Shown: in pieces, positions 7,235-15,849 of the stretch
Position numbering within the stretch: the stretch's first letter is position 1
How the letters are laid out: every line of letters starts with the position of its first letter
DNA from: Nocardia alni
GTDB taxonomy: Bacteria; Actinomycetota; Actinomycetes; Mycobacteriales; Mycobacteriaceae
NCBI RefSeq assembly: GCF_019038435.1
Contig: NZ_JAGPOX010000026.1
Coordinates: forward strand, 16,142-80,141
Length of the DNA: 64,000 nt
Direction of reading: 5' to 3'
The notes under the pieces: generated by a model
The model's database searches: none
What the model was told of the DNA's origin: nothing
What the model saw: only the letters and a program-made list of their open reading frames with translations
Made by a program: the position numbers and the translations under genes

Positions 7235-8230
7235 GTGAGTGCCGAGTTGGTGGAGGTTGTGCGGTCCGGTTTTCGGGAGTGCGTACACCGCGGCTCACTG
7301 GTGATCCTGGACCGCGACGGCGAGCCCGATGTCACGCTCGGCGAGGTGCACCTGCCGATCTTCCCGCGCTCGACCAATAAGCCGATGCAGGCGATCACCA
7401 TGCTGCGCAACGGTTTCGAACCGATCGACGACGCCGAGCTGGCCATCGCCACGGCCTCACACTTCGGCGAGCCGGATCACATCGCGCTGGTGCAGCGGCT
7501 GCTGGACCGGTTCGGCCTGACCGAGAAGCAGCTCGAATGCCCGCCGGACCTGCCGTCCGAGGAGCAGGCCCGCGCTCAGGCGCTGGCCGGGCACGAGCGA
7601 GCGCAGCGAGCGAACAGTGGATACAGCCGCGCCGAGGCCGCACGCCGGATCTACATGAACTGCTCGGGCAAACACGCCGCCATGCTCGCCACCTGCCTGA
7701 TCAACGACTGGCCCACGACCGGCTACCTGGACTCCGCACATCCGCTGCAGCAGGCGGTATGCGCGACGATCGCCGACATCACCGGGGAGCCGGAGACCGA
7801 TCTGGGCATCGACGGCTGCGGCCTGCCCATCGTTCCGGTGTCGCTGGTGAATCTCGCCCGCGCCTACGCGGCGATGGCGACCGGCACGCCCGGGACGCCG
7901 CAACGCCGTGTCGCCGATGCGATTCGAGCCAATCCGCGAGTGATTTCCGGCACGGACGGCCCGGACCTGCTGACCATGACGGCAACCCCCGGACTGGTCT
8001 GCAAGATCGGCGCCGACGGCGTGCACGCCGGTGCGCTGCCCGACGGCCGTGCCTTCGCGTACAAGATCGACGATGGCCACGACCGCGCCCGCATGCCCCT
8101 GACGCAGGCAATACTTCGTCGGATGGGTGTCGAATGGACCGAAGCACACGCCGACCTGGGCACCCCCGCGGTACTCGGCGGCGGAGCACGGGTCGGCATC
8201 ATCCGCGCGATCCCGGGATTGCTCGGATAA
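7235..8230 (+). CDS. Asparaginase II family protein (AnsA-like, COG4448)
   Basis: 331 residues from the GTG at 7235. The frame is open 156 bases further upstream, but that part is only the tandem repeat. It starts MSAELVEVVRSGFRECVHRG, continues with SLVILDRDG, and carries the family core RIYMNCSGKHAAMLATC (CSGKHA) and LGIDGCGLPIVPVSL. Proteins of this family hydrolyse L-asparagine in the cytosol. Odd: a stretch GHERAQRANSGYSR just before the core has no counterpart in the relatives I know, and it is encoded by a GAGCGAGCGCAGCGAGCG repeat. The gene follows the ygfZ-MOSC pair by about 210 bp, mostly filled by the 80-bp tandem repeat, which probably contains its translation signals. Confidence 0.85.
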   Translation: MSAELVEVVRSGFRECVHRGSLVILDRDGEPDVTLGEVHLPIFPRSTNKPMQAITMLRNGFEPIDDAELAIATASHFGEPDHIALVQRLLDRFGLTEKQLECPPDLPSEEQARAQALAGHERAQRANSGYSRAEAARRIYMNCSGKHAAMLATCLINDWPTTGYLDSAHPLQQAVCATIADITGEPETDLGIDGCGLPIVPVSLVNLARAYAAMATGTPGTPQRRVADAIRANPRVISGTDGPDLLTMTATPGLVCKIGADGVHAGALPDGRAFAYKIDDGHDRARMPLTQAILRRMGVEWTEAHADLGTPAVLGGGARVGIIRAIPGLLG

Positions 8231-8404
8231 CCCCCGTTCCGAGGGCGACAACCCGGCAAACACGGCTACTTCCGGAGTCATCACCCACTCCTGGAAGCGC
8301 AAGCGCCGGACACACGCTAGAGTGTCTGTCAGGAAGAGTATTAATTCGAACGGGGCCGCCAAAAACCCCAGGCCGCTCCGCAGTGACGTGAGGGGGTCAG
8401 AGCC

Positions 8405-8626
8405 ATGGGCCGTGGCCGGGCTAAGGCAAAGCAGACCAAGGTCGCACGTGAGCTCAAGTACAGCTCGCCATCGACCGACTTCACGAGCCTTCAGCGCGAG
8501 TTGTCGGGGCAGGAACATTCCCGCAGCCCGCACCGTGACGTCATATCCGACGAGCACGACGACGATGTGTCGTCCCGTTGGAACAAAGACGACACAGAAG
8601 ACGACCACGACAGCTGGCGTCGCTGA
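8405..8626 (+). CDS. DUF3073 family protein
   Basis: 73 residues, very polar. It begins MGRGRAKAKQTKVARELKYS, the DUF3073 signature, and ends in an acid-rich tail (SDEHDDDVSSRWNKDDTEDD). The function is unknown. It matches Rv0810c by sequence and by place, between YgfZ and the convergent purM. The basic N-terminus and acidic C-terminus suggest nucleic-acid or ribosome contact, which is inference only. A strong terminator hairpin starts 6 bases after the stop. Confidence 0.92.
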   Translation: MGRGRAKAKQTKVARELKYSSPSTDFTSLQRELSGQEHSRSPHRDVISDEHDDDVSSRWNKDDTEDDHDSWRR

Positions 8627-8631
8627 CCCTG

Positions 8632-8682
8632 ATCGACGTGTGAAGGGGGAGGCCGTGGTGGCCTCCCCCTTCACACGTCGAT
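8632..8682 (+). terminator. Strong terminator of the DUF3073 gene
   Basis: A perfect 23-bp stem, 8632-8654 with 8660-8682, includes GTGAAGGGGGAGGCC and its complement around the loop GTGGT. The symmetry would allow termination in both directions. Confidence 0.9.
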
Positions 8683-8799
8683 ATGAGGTCCGATCCAGGT
8701 CGAGGGTCCGAATCACACGCTGAAGACTCACCGCATCGGCGTCCCGTGCCAACGGGACCTCGGTGCATTTTTGCTGTGTGCACAGTGGGCGCCACCCAC

Positions 8800-8870
8800 T
8801 ATCGAATAGACCGGATGTCCTATTCCTCCAAATCAATTGGACGAGTAGGACATCCGGTCAATTTTCGATA
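8800..8870. repeat. Imperfect inverted-repeat element
   Basis: Arms 8809-8831 and 8837-8859 match at 21 of 23 positions around a 5-base loop and contain GACCGGATGTCCTA. The outer ends TATCGA and TCGATA pair as well. It is less GC-rich than its surroundings. Confidence 0.6.
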
Positions 8871-8884
8871 ACGGTGCGCCGAAA

Positions 8885-8931
8885 CGCACAATGGGTCCCC
8901 GCGGAATGACACCGCGGGGACCCGTTGTGCG
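8885..8931 (-). terminator. Terminator of purM
   Basis: The 20-bp arms 8885-8904 and 8912-8931 (GGGTCCCCGCGG and complement) have one mismatch and a loop AATGACA, and lie 11 bases past the purM stop. Confidence 0.85.
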
Positions 8932-8941
8932 AAACGAACTC

Positions 8942-10039
<1,098 letters not shown>

Positions 10040-10239
10040 TTTCGGGGAAAGCTCCAAACCGATCAGGCGGATAGATGCCTGATCACGCTACCGGAGTCCG
10101 GTTACGACACTGCACCGGTATTGGCTTGGTGCTTCTACAAATCTTCCTCATTCCGGTGACGCCGCTGTCCAGGACCCTTACCGCAGGCCCGGCGTGTCCC
10201 GACTTCGCCGCCCGTACGCCCTGCGCAGCGCCGGAGCTA

Positions 10240-10268
10240 TTGACATACATACCGTATGTTTGTAAGTC
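10240..10268 (+). promoter_or_regulatory. Promoter overlapping a palindromic operator for the hydrolase-TetR operon
   Basis: A -35 TTGACA lies at 10240-10245 and a weak -10 around 10263-10268 (TAAGTC). The spacer contains the perfect 13-bp palindrome ACATACCGTATGT (10247-10259). This layout is typical of TetR autorepression by the regulator encoded at 11169. Confidence 0.7.
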
Positions 10269-10315
10269 TGGACGCACAACGCACACACTCGGACATCGAT
10301 CGCAGGGAGCACACC

Positions 10316-11182
10316 ATGGCAACGAGCAGCGCACTCGGCCCGATCAACGAAGTCGAGCTGCCCGGCGGGCGAATTCGCTACCACGAGACCGGATCCGGGA
10401 GCCCGGTGGTCTTCGTGCACGGGCTGCTCGTGAACGCCGATCTGTGGCGCAAGGTGGCGCCCGGCGTGGCGGCCGCTGGGCATCGCTGTATCGCGCCGGA
10501 CTGGCCCTTCGGCGCGCATTCGATTCCGGTGCCGGGCGCGGACCTGTCCCCGACCGGCGCGGCCGATCTGATCGCGGCCTTCCTGGACCGGCTGGATCTA
10601 CACGACGTGACCCTGGTGGCCAACGACACCGGTGGGGCGATCACGCAGATCCTGTTGACGCGCAACCGGTCCCGGATCGAGCGCGTGGTGCTCACGGACT
10701 GCGACGCCTACGACGAGTTCTTCCCGCAGCCGTTCACGCCGCTGCCCCGGCTCGTCGCGATTCCGGGATTCCTGCGCCTGATGGTCGCCTCGATGGTCAT
10801 TCGGCCCGCCCAGCGGCTGCCGATCGCCTTCGGCCTGGTGGCCAAGCGCCACCCGCCGGCCGAGATCGTGGACTCGTATCTGCTGCCCAGTCGCAAATCC
10901 GCGGGCATTCGCGCCGACCTGCGCCGGTTCCTGCGCGGTGTGCACAAGCGGCATACCCTCGCGGCCGCGGAACAGTTCCCGACGCTGGATCTGCCCGTGC
11001 TGCTGGTCTGGGCGAGCGAGGACAAAGCCTTCCCGCTCTCGTTCGCCCAGCGCCTGGTGGCCGATCTGCCCAACGCGACCCTGCGGACGATCGACGACTC
11101 GTTCGCCTTCATTCCCGAGGATCAGCCCGAGTTGCTCACCGAGATGATCGTGGAGTTCACTCGGCTGCATGCCACGCCGTAG
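10316..11182 (+). CDS. Alpha/beta-fold hydrolase, TetR-controlled
   Basis: 288 residues from the ATG at 10316, preceded by GGGAG; a longer frame exists upstream but would overlap the operator. It has the HGLLVNADLWRKVAPGVAA oxyanion-loop start, then LVANDTGGA, where the nucleophile-elbow position carries Asp as in haloalkane-dehalogenase-like and epoxide-hydrolase-like enzymes. VLLVWASEDKAFPL and the C-terminal FAFIPEDQPELL follow; the latter stands where the catalytic His is expected, but no His is visible there. The substrate is unknown. It overlaps the following TetR gene by 14 bp, so hydrolase and repressor are made together, suggesting that the substrate or a related compound is the inducer. 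Confidence 0.82.
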   Translation: MATSSALGPINEVELPGGRIRYHETGSGSPVVFVHGLLVNADLWRKVAPGVAAAGHRCIAPDWPFGAHSIPVPGADLSPTGAADLIAAFLDRLDLHDVTLVANDTGGAITQILLTRNRSRIERVVLTDCDAYDEFFPQPFTPLPRLVAIPGFLRLMVASMVIRPAQRLPIAFGLVAKRHPPAEIVDSYLLPSRKSAGIRADLRRFLRGVHKRHTLAAAEQFPTLDLPVLLVWASEDKAFPLSFAQRLVADLPNATLRTIDDSFAFIPEDQPELLTEMIVEFTRLHATP

Positions 11183-11777
11183 TCAGGAGGACAGGTCCCG
11201 CGCCACCCGAACGGCGCTCGAGCAGGTCGGTCGCCGATTGTTCGCCGAGCGCGGTTACGCGGGTGTGTCGGCCGAGGAGATCGTGGCCGAAGCGGGGGTC
11301 ACCCGGGGGGCTCTGCACCACCACTACGGCGATAAGAGAGGGCTGTTCGTGGCCGTGGTCGAACAGCTGGAGGCCGACAACACCGCCGAGATCACCCAGG
11401 CCGTGGCGGCCCTGCCGGATCCGACGGACATCCTGGCCGCGATGGCGGCTGGGCTGCGCACCTTCCTGGACATCAGCGCTCGCCCCGAAACGGTGCGGAT
11501 CGTGATGGCCGATGCACCCGCCGTACTGGGCTGGGAGGGCTGGCGCGAGATGGAGGGCCGTCACGGCCTCGGGCTGATCACCACCGTCTTCGAGAGCGCC
11601 GCCGCGGCCGGGGTGACCGTCGAGGCTCCCGTGCGCGTGCTGTCACACCTGATCCTGTCCGCGGTGACCGAGGCGGGCATGCTCGTCGCGCACGCCGAGG
11701 ATCCGGACGCCATGCGCGCCGAGGCCGAGCAGTGCCTGCTGCTGATGGTCGGCGGCCTGTTGCGCCCGCCCGCCTGA
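11169..11777 (+). CDS. TetR/AcrR family transcriptional repressor
   Basis: 202 residues. The N-terminal helix-turn-helix reads GRRLFAERGYAGVSAEEIVA, then EAGVTRGALHHHYGDKRGLF, a classical TetR domain (about residues 10-57). The C-terminal part is helical and ligand-binding, with no close specificity clue. It begins inside the last codons of the hydrolase gene, so it is co-transcribed and probably translationally coupled. The palindrome at 10247-10259 in the shared promoter is the obvious candidate for its own operator. Confidence 0.93.
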   Translation: MPRRSQEDRSRATRTALEQVGRRLFAERGYAGVSAEEIVAEAGVTRGALHHHYGDKRGLFVAVVEQLEADNTAEITQAVAALPDPTDILAAMAAGLRTFLDISARPETVRIVMADAPAVLGWEGWREMEGRHGLGLITTVFESAAAAGVTVEAPVRVLSHLILSAVTEAGMLVAHAEDPDAMRAEAEQCLLLMVGGLLRPPA

Positions 11778-12038
11778 GGGGAGTCGCCGGGGTCCGGCCC
11801 CTCGGCCACGGGCCCAGAGATCAGTTACCTCACGGCGCGCACCCAGCATCGTCCTGCTGCCGGTCTCGGTCCTGGACCGGAGTGGTCGAAGTTCTCGAAC
11901 TCTCGGGCGTGAGACCACGGTCCCCGCATTCGAGCATTACGGTGTAGTCGCGGCGGGCAATATGCATCCAGGTAGCACTGGACCATCGGTTCGGCGAGAC
12001 CGAGCGCTCGGACCGACTCCGCGTCGTTCCGTATTCGG

Positions 12039-13757
12039 CTATCCGCTGTGGTCGGCGGCGAACAGCGCGGCCGACGCCTCGCGGCGGCGACGTTGTTCGA
12101 CAGGATCGGGGACCGGGACGGCCGCGACCAGGCGCTGGGTGTACTCCTGCTCCGGGTGGCGCAGGATCTCGTCGCGGGTCCCCTGCTCGACCACGGAACC
12201 ATTGCGCAGCACCATGATTCGTCCGGCCAGCTGATCCACCACGGCCAGGTCGTGGCTGATGAACAGGCACGCCCAGCCGAATTCTCGCTGCAGGTCGGCG
12301 AACAGCTCGAGCACGGTGGCCTGTACCGAGACGTCCAGGGCGCTGGTGGGCTCGTCCGCGATCAGCAGGTCCGGGTTGAGGACCAGTGCCCGTGCGAGGC
12401 TGGCCCGTTGGCGCTGGCCGCCGGACAGCTCGTGCGGATAGCGATCCTCGGCGCCCGCGGGCAGTTGCACCGCGTCCAGCAGGCTGCGTACTCGCGAGCG
12501 CAGGGCCTCGCCGTTGGCCGCTCGATGGACCACCAGGGGCTCGGCGACGCACTGGCCGACGGTCAGGCGCGGATTCAACGACGTTGCCGGATCCTGGAAT
12601 ACGAAGCCCAGACGCTTGCGCACCGGACGCAGTTTGCGCTCGGACAGGCCGGTCAGATCCTGCCCCTCGATCCGCACGATGCCCGAGGACGCCCGCTGCA
12701 ACCCGGCGACGCACCGGCCTATCGTCGTCTTGCCCGAGCCGGATTCCCCGACCAGTCCCAGGGTTTCGCCCCGCGCGATCGTCAGACTCACCGAATCGAC
12801 CGCGCGGAACGACGAACGCCCCAGCGCCCCGGCGAATTCCACGACCAGATCCACGACCTCGAGAACCGTCTCCGCGGTTGCGGGCTCACCTGCCGTTGCC
12901 GCGGTCGGCAGCGAATCTTCCTGTGGAGCATCCGACGACGCGGTATCCAGCCCCGCGCCCAGATGCGGCACCGCTGCGAGCAGGTCGCGGGTGTACTGCT
13001 CGCGCGGTGCGGCGAACAGATCGTGTACCGGGGCCGTTTCCACGACATGCCCGTCGCGCATCACCACCACGCGGTCGGCGAGATCGGCCACCACGCCCAT
13101 ATTGTGCGTGATCAGCACGATGGCGCTGCCGATCCGATCGCGCAGATCCCGCAGCAGCTCCAGGATCTCGGCCTGCACGGTGACGTCCAGGGCCGTGGTG
13201 GGCTCGTCGGCGATGATCACCTTGGGCTCGCACGCGATGGCGATCGCGATCATCACGCGCTGCTTCTGCCCGCCGGAGAGCTGATGCGGATAGAAGTTCA
13301 CCCGGTGTTCCGGATCGGGCAGGCCGACCATCCGAAGTAGTTCCACCGCACGGGTTTTCGCGGACTTACGGCTCAATTTCGTATGTGCGCGCAGGGCCTC
13401 GCAGATTTGGAAGCCCACGGTGAACAGCGGATCGAGCGCCGAGCCCGGCTCCTGGAACACCATCGAGATCTCGCCGCCGCGCAGCGCGGTCAGCTGCTTC
13501 TCCGACATCGAGGTGATCGTGTGGGAGCCGACGGTGACCAGGCCGCGCACCCGTGCGGTCTTGGGCAGCAGACCTATCGCGGTCCGCGAACTCACCGACT
13601 TCCCCGAACCCGACTCGCCCACGATGGCCAGGACCTCGCCCGGATACACCTCGTACGAGACGTCGTCGACGGCGTTCACCGTACCCGCGTCGGTCGCGAA
13701 GGTCACCGACAGGGATTCGATCGACAGCGCGGTGGCGCCCTTCACTGCTTCGCTCAT
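12039..13757 (-). CDS. Peptide ABC transporter, fused double ATPase (DppD-DppF type)
   Basis: 572 residues with two complete ABC ATPase domains in one chain. Domain 1 (about 10-260) has Walker A GESGSGKSVSSR, signature LSGGQKQRVMIA and Walker B VIIADEPTTALDV. Domain 2 (about 290-540) has GESGSGKTTIGR, LSGGQRQRASLA and LLIADEPTSALDV. It also has the oligopeptide-type C-terminal extensions (HPEQEYTQRLVAAVPVPDP). It powers import of oligopeptides or similar substrates with the two permeases just upstream; its start overlaps the stop of dppC by 4 bp. Fusion of the D and F subunits is common in actinobacteria. It is the last gene of the operon. Confidence 0.93.
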   Translation of the reverse strand: MSEAVKGATALSIESLSVTFATDAGTVNAVDDVSYEVYPGEVLAIVGESGSGKSVSSRTAIGLLPKTARVRGLVTVGSHTITSMSEKQLTALRGGEISMVFQEPGSALDPLFTVGFQICEALRAHTKLSRKSAKTRAVELLRMVGLPDPEHRVNFYPHQLSGGQKQRVMIAIAIACEPKVIIADEPTTALDVTVQAEILELLRDLRDRIGSAIVLITHNMGVVADLADRVVVMRDGHVVETAPVHDLFAAPREQYTRDLLAAVPHLGAGLDTASSDAPQEDSLPTAATAGEPATAETVLEVVDLVVEFAGALGRSSFRAVDSVSLTIARGETLGLVGESGSGKTTIGRCVAGLQRASSGIVRIEGQDLTGLSERKLRPVRKRLGFVFQDPATSLNPRLTVGQCVAEPLVVHRAANGEALRSRVRSLLDAVQLPAGAEDRYPHELSGGQRQRASLARALVLNPDLLIADEPTSALDVSVQATVLELFADLQREFGWACLFISHDLAVVDQLAGRIMVLRNGSVVEQGTRDEILRHPEQEYTQRLVAAVPVPDPVEQRRRREASAALFAADHSG

Positions 13758-14758
13758 CCTTGCTCTCCCGCCGCCTCGGCGTTATCCCCGTCGGTACTCG
13801 GACCGCCCGTAGCGGCCCGGCGGGTGCGCAGCAACGGGTTGAGCACCTCGTTCAGGCTCTCGCCCACCAGCGTCATCCCGAGTACCACGAGAACGATTGC
13901 GACGCCGGGGAATACACCGGTCCACCAGATGCCGTCGGAGACGTCGGCGAGGGCCTTGTTCAGGTCGTATCCCCATTCGGCGGCCTGGGTGGGCTCGATG
14001 CCGTAGCCGAGGAATCCGAGCGCGGCCAGCGTCAGGATCGCATCCGAGCCGTTGAGGGTGAGAATCACCGGCAACGACTGCGTGACGTTGGGGAATATGT
14101 GCCGGAACAGGATTCGCCCGATCGACGCGCCCGTCACGCGGGCGGCGTCGACGTAGGGTTCGGTCTTCACCGCCACCGTCGCGTTGCGGACAACGCGAAA
14201 GTATTGCGGCACATAAATAACCGTGATCGCCACGGCCGCCGACAGCATGCCGCCCAGACTCGACGAGTTGCCGCCCGCCACCACGATCGAGACCACGATC
14301 GCCAGCAGCAGCGTCGGGAAGGCGTAGATGGCGTCCATGAACAGCACCAGCACCCGATCCAGCCAGCCGCCGACGTAGCCGGACACCAAACCCAGTGGCA
14401 CACCGACGAACAGCGACAGCACCAGCGAGATCACGATGACCAGCAACGCCGTGCGCGCCCCGTACACCACCCGGGAGAACACGTCCTCCCCGCGCACCGA
14501 GGTGCCGAACAGGTGCTGCGCCGAGGGCGCCTGCTGCCGCACGAAATCCACGCCGTGCGAGGAGATCTGGGCGAATCCGTACGGCGCGATGAGCGGTGCG
14601 AACACCGCGACGAGGATGAACAGCCCGATCAGCGCGAGGCCGAAGATCAGCGTCGCCCGCTGCAACCCCGAGGTCAGCGAGAACAGCCGCAACCCGGGTA
14701 TGCCCCGGCGCGGTATCGCCGGGACGACGGCGGGTTCGGCCAGCAATTCCGTGGTCAT
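13754..14758 (-). CDS. Peptide ABC transporter permease (DppC/OppC type)
   Basis: 334 residues. The N-terminal OppC_N helix (LIFGLALIGLFILVAVFAPL) is followed by the periplasmic stretch HLFGTSVRGEDVFSRVVYGA and the binding-protein-dependent permease core with RNATVAVKTEPYVDAARVTG and LGYGIEPTQAAEWG. About six membrane segments are visible. It pairs with the permease encoded just upstream (1-bp TGATG overlap) and with the fused ATPase downstream (4-bp overlap), so the cassette is transcribed as one unit. Confidence 0.93.
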   Translation of the reverse strand: MTTELLAEPAVVPAIPRRGIPGLRLFSLTSGLQRATLIFGLALIGLFILVAVFAPLIAPYGFAQISSHGVDFVRQQAPSAQHLFGTSVRGEDVFSRVVYGARTALLVIVISLVLSLFVGVPLGLVSGYVGGWLDRVLVLFMDAIYAFPTLLLAIVVSIVVAGGNSSSLGGMLSAAVAITVIYVPQYFRVVRNATVAVKTEPYVDAARVTGASIGRILFRHIFPNVTQSLPVILTLNGSDAILTLAALGFLGYGIEPTQAAEWGYDLNKALADVSDGIWWTGVFPGVAIVLVVLGMTLVGESLNEVLNPLLRTRRAATGGPSTDGDNAEAAGEQG

Positions 14759-15849
14759 CAGAACCTCACCCTCGGATCGATCAGGGCGACAACGACATCC
14801 ACCAGAAAGCTCACCACGGCGACGATCAGCGCCAGGAAGGCCACGATCCCCTGCACCGCGACGAAATCACGGGCCTGCAGATACTGTGCCAACTGGTACC
14901 CCAGCCCCTTCCACTCGAAGGTGATCTCGGTGAGTATCGCGCCGCCGAGCATCATCGCGATCTGCATGCCGACCACGGTGACGATCGGAATCATGGCGTT
15001 GCGGAACGCATGTCGCCCGGTCACCACCCGATCCGACAGCCCGCGCGCCCGCGCGGCGTCGACGAAATCGCTGCGAAGGGTCTGGATCAGGTTTATCCGC
15101 ACCAGCCGCAGGAAGATGCCCGCTGTCAGCAGTCCCAGCGTGATCGCGGGCAGCACAGCGTGTTTCAGCACATCGAGGATGTATCCGTCGTCGCCGTACA
15201 GGATCGCGTCGATGATCAGGATATTGGTCTTCGGCGAGACGTTCTGCAGCGCGAGCTCGACATTGGTACTGGCCCGGCCCGCCACCGGCAGCCAGCCCAG
15301 TTTCACCGCGAACACCAGCTTGAGCAGCAGGCCCACGAAGAACACCGGCGCGGCGTAGGCCAGGATCGCGAACAGCCGCAACCCCACGTCCGAGGCCTTG
15401 TCCCGGCGCTTGGCGGCCACCCGGCCCAGCGGGATCCCGACCGCGAAGGCCACGATCAGCGCCCAGACCACCAGCTCCAGCGTGGCCGCGCCATAGCTGG
15501 CGATGACGTGGCTGATCGCCACATTGTCCTGGGAGCGACCGAAATCCCCGCGTGCCAGCCCGGAGATGTACTCCCAGTACTGGGTCAGGATGGGCCGATC
15601 GAACCCGGCCGCGTGTTTGCGCGCGGCGATCTGATCCGGTGGCAGCCGCCCGCCCAGCGCGGCGCTGATCGGGTCGCCCACGACCCGCATCAGGAAGAAG
15701 ACGACGGTGACCAGGATCCAGGCCGTCGGGATGATCAGCAGCAGGCGCACACCCAGATAGCGCAGCAGCGCGCCGTAGCGAGATCCGCCGCGGCGCGGCA
15801 CTGCCGGGGTGACAGGAGCCTGCTCCTGCTCGGTGCTCGCCGCCGTCAT
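14758..15849 (-). CDS. Peptide ABC transporter permease (DppB/OppB type)
   Basis: 363 residues from the ATG at 15849, which overlaps the stop of the upstream binding-protein gene (ATGA). Longer in-frame sequence lies inside that gene and is not used. Landmarks are YLGVRLLLIIPTAWILVTVV at the N-terminus, RVVGDPISAALG, and RINLIQTLRSDFVDAARARG with HAFRNAMIPIVTVVG, the EAA-loop region that docks to the ATPase. Six membrane helices are visible. It forms the membrane channel with DppC. Confidence 0.93.
   Translation of the reverse strand: MTAASTEQEQAPVTPAVPRRGGSRYGALLRYLGVRLLLIIPTAWILVTVVFFLMRVVGDPISAALGGRLPPDQIAARKHAAGFDRPILTQYWEYISGLARGDFGRSQDNVAISHVIASYGAATLELVVWALIVAFAVGIPLGRVAAKRRDKASDVGLRLFAILAYAAPVFFVGLLLKLVFAVKLGWLPVAGRASTNVELALQNVSPKTNILIIDAILYGDDGYILDVLKHAVLPAITLGLLTAGIFLRLVRINLIQTLRSDFVDAARARGLSDRVVTGRHAFRNAMIPIVTVVGMQIAMMLGGAILTEITFEWKGLGYQLAQYLQARDFVAVQGIVAFLALIVAVVSFLVDVVVALIDPRVRF

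Larger units (their letters stand above)
8627..8941. other. 315-bp convergent intergenic region with three hairpins
   Basis: No gene is seen. It holds the DUF3073 terminator (8632-8682), an imperfect 23-bp inverted repeat of unknown role (8800-8870) and the purM terminator (8885-8931). Confidence 0.7.

Noticed and set aside
11830..11964. A 45-codon minus-strand frame (MHIARRDYTVMLECGDRG start) downstream of the transporter
   Set aside because: No ribosome site, no recognised family and ordinary GC-rich non-coding context; not enough to call a gene.
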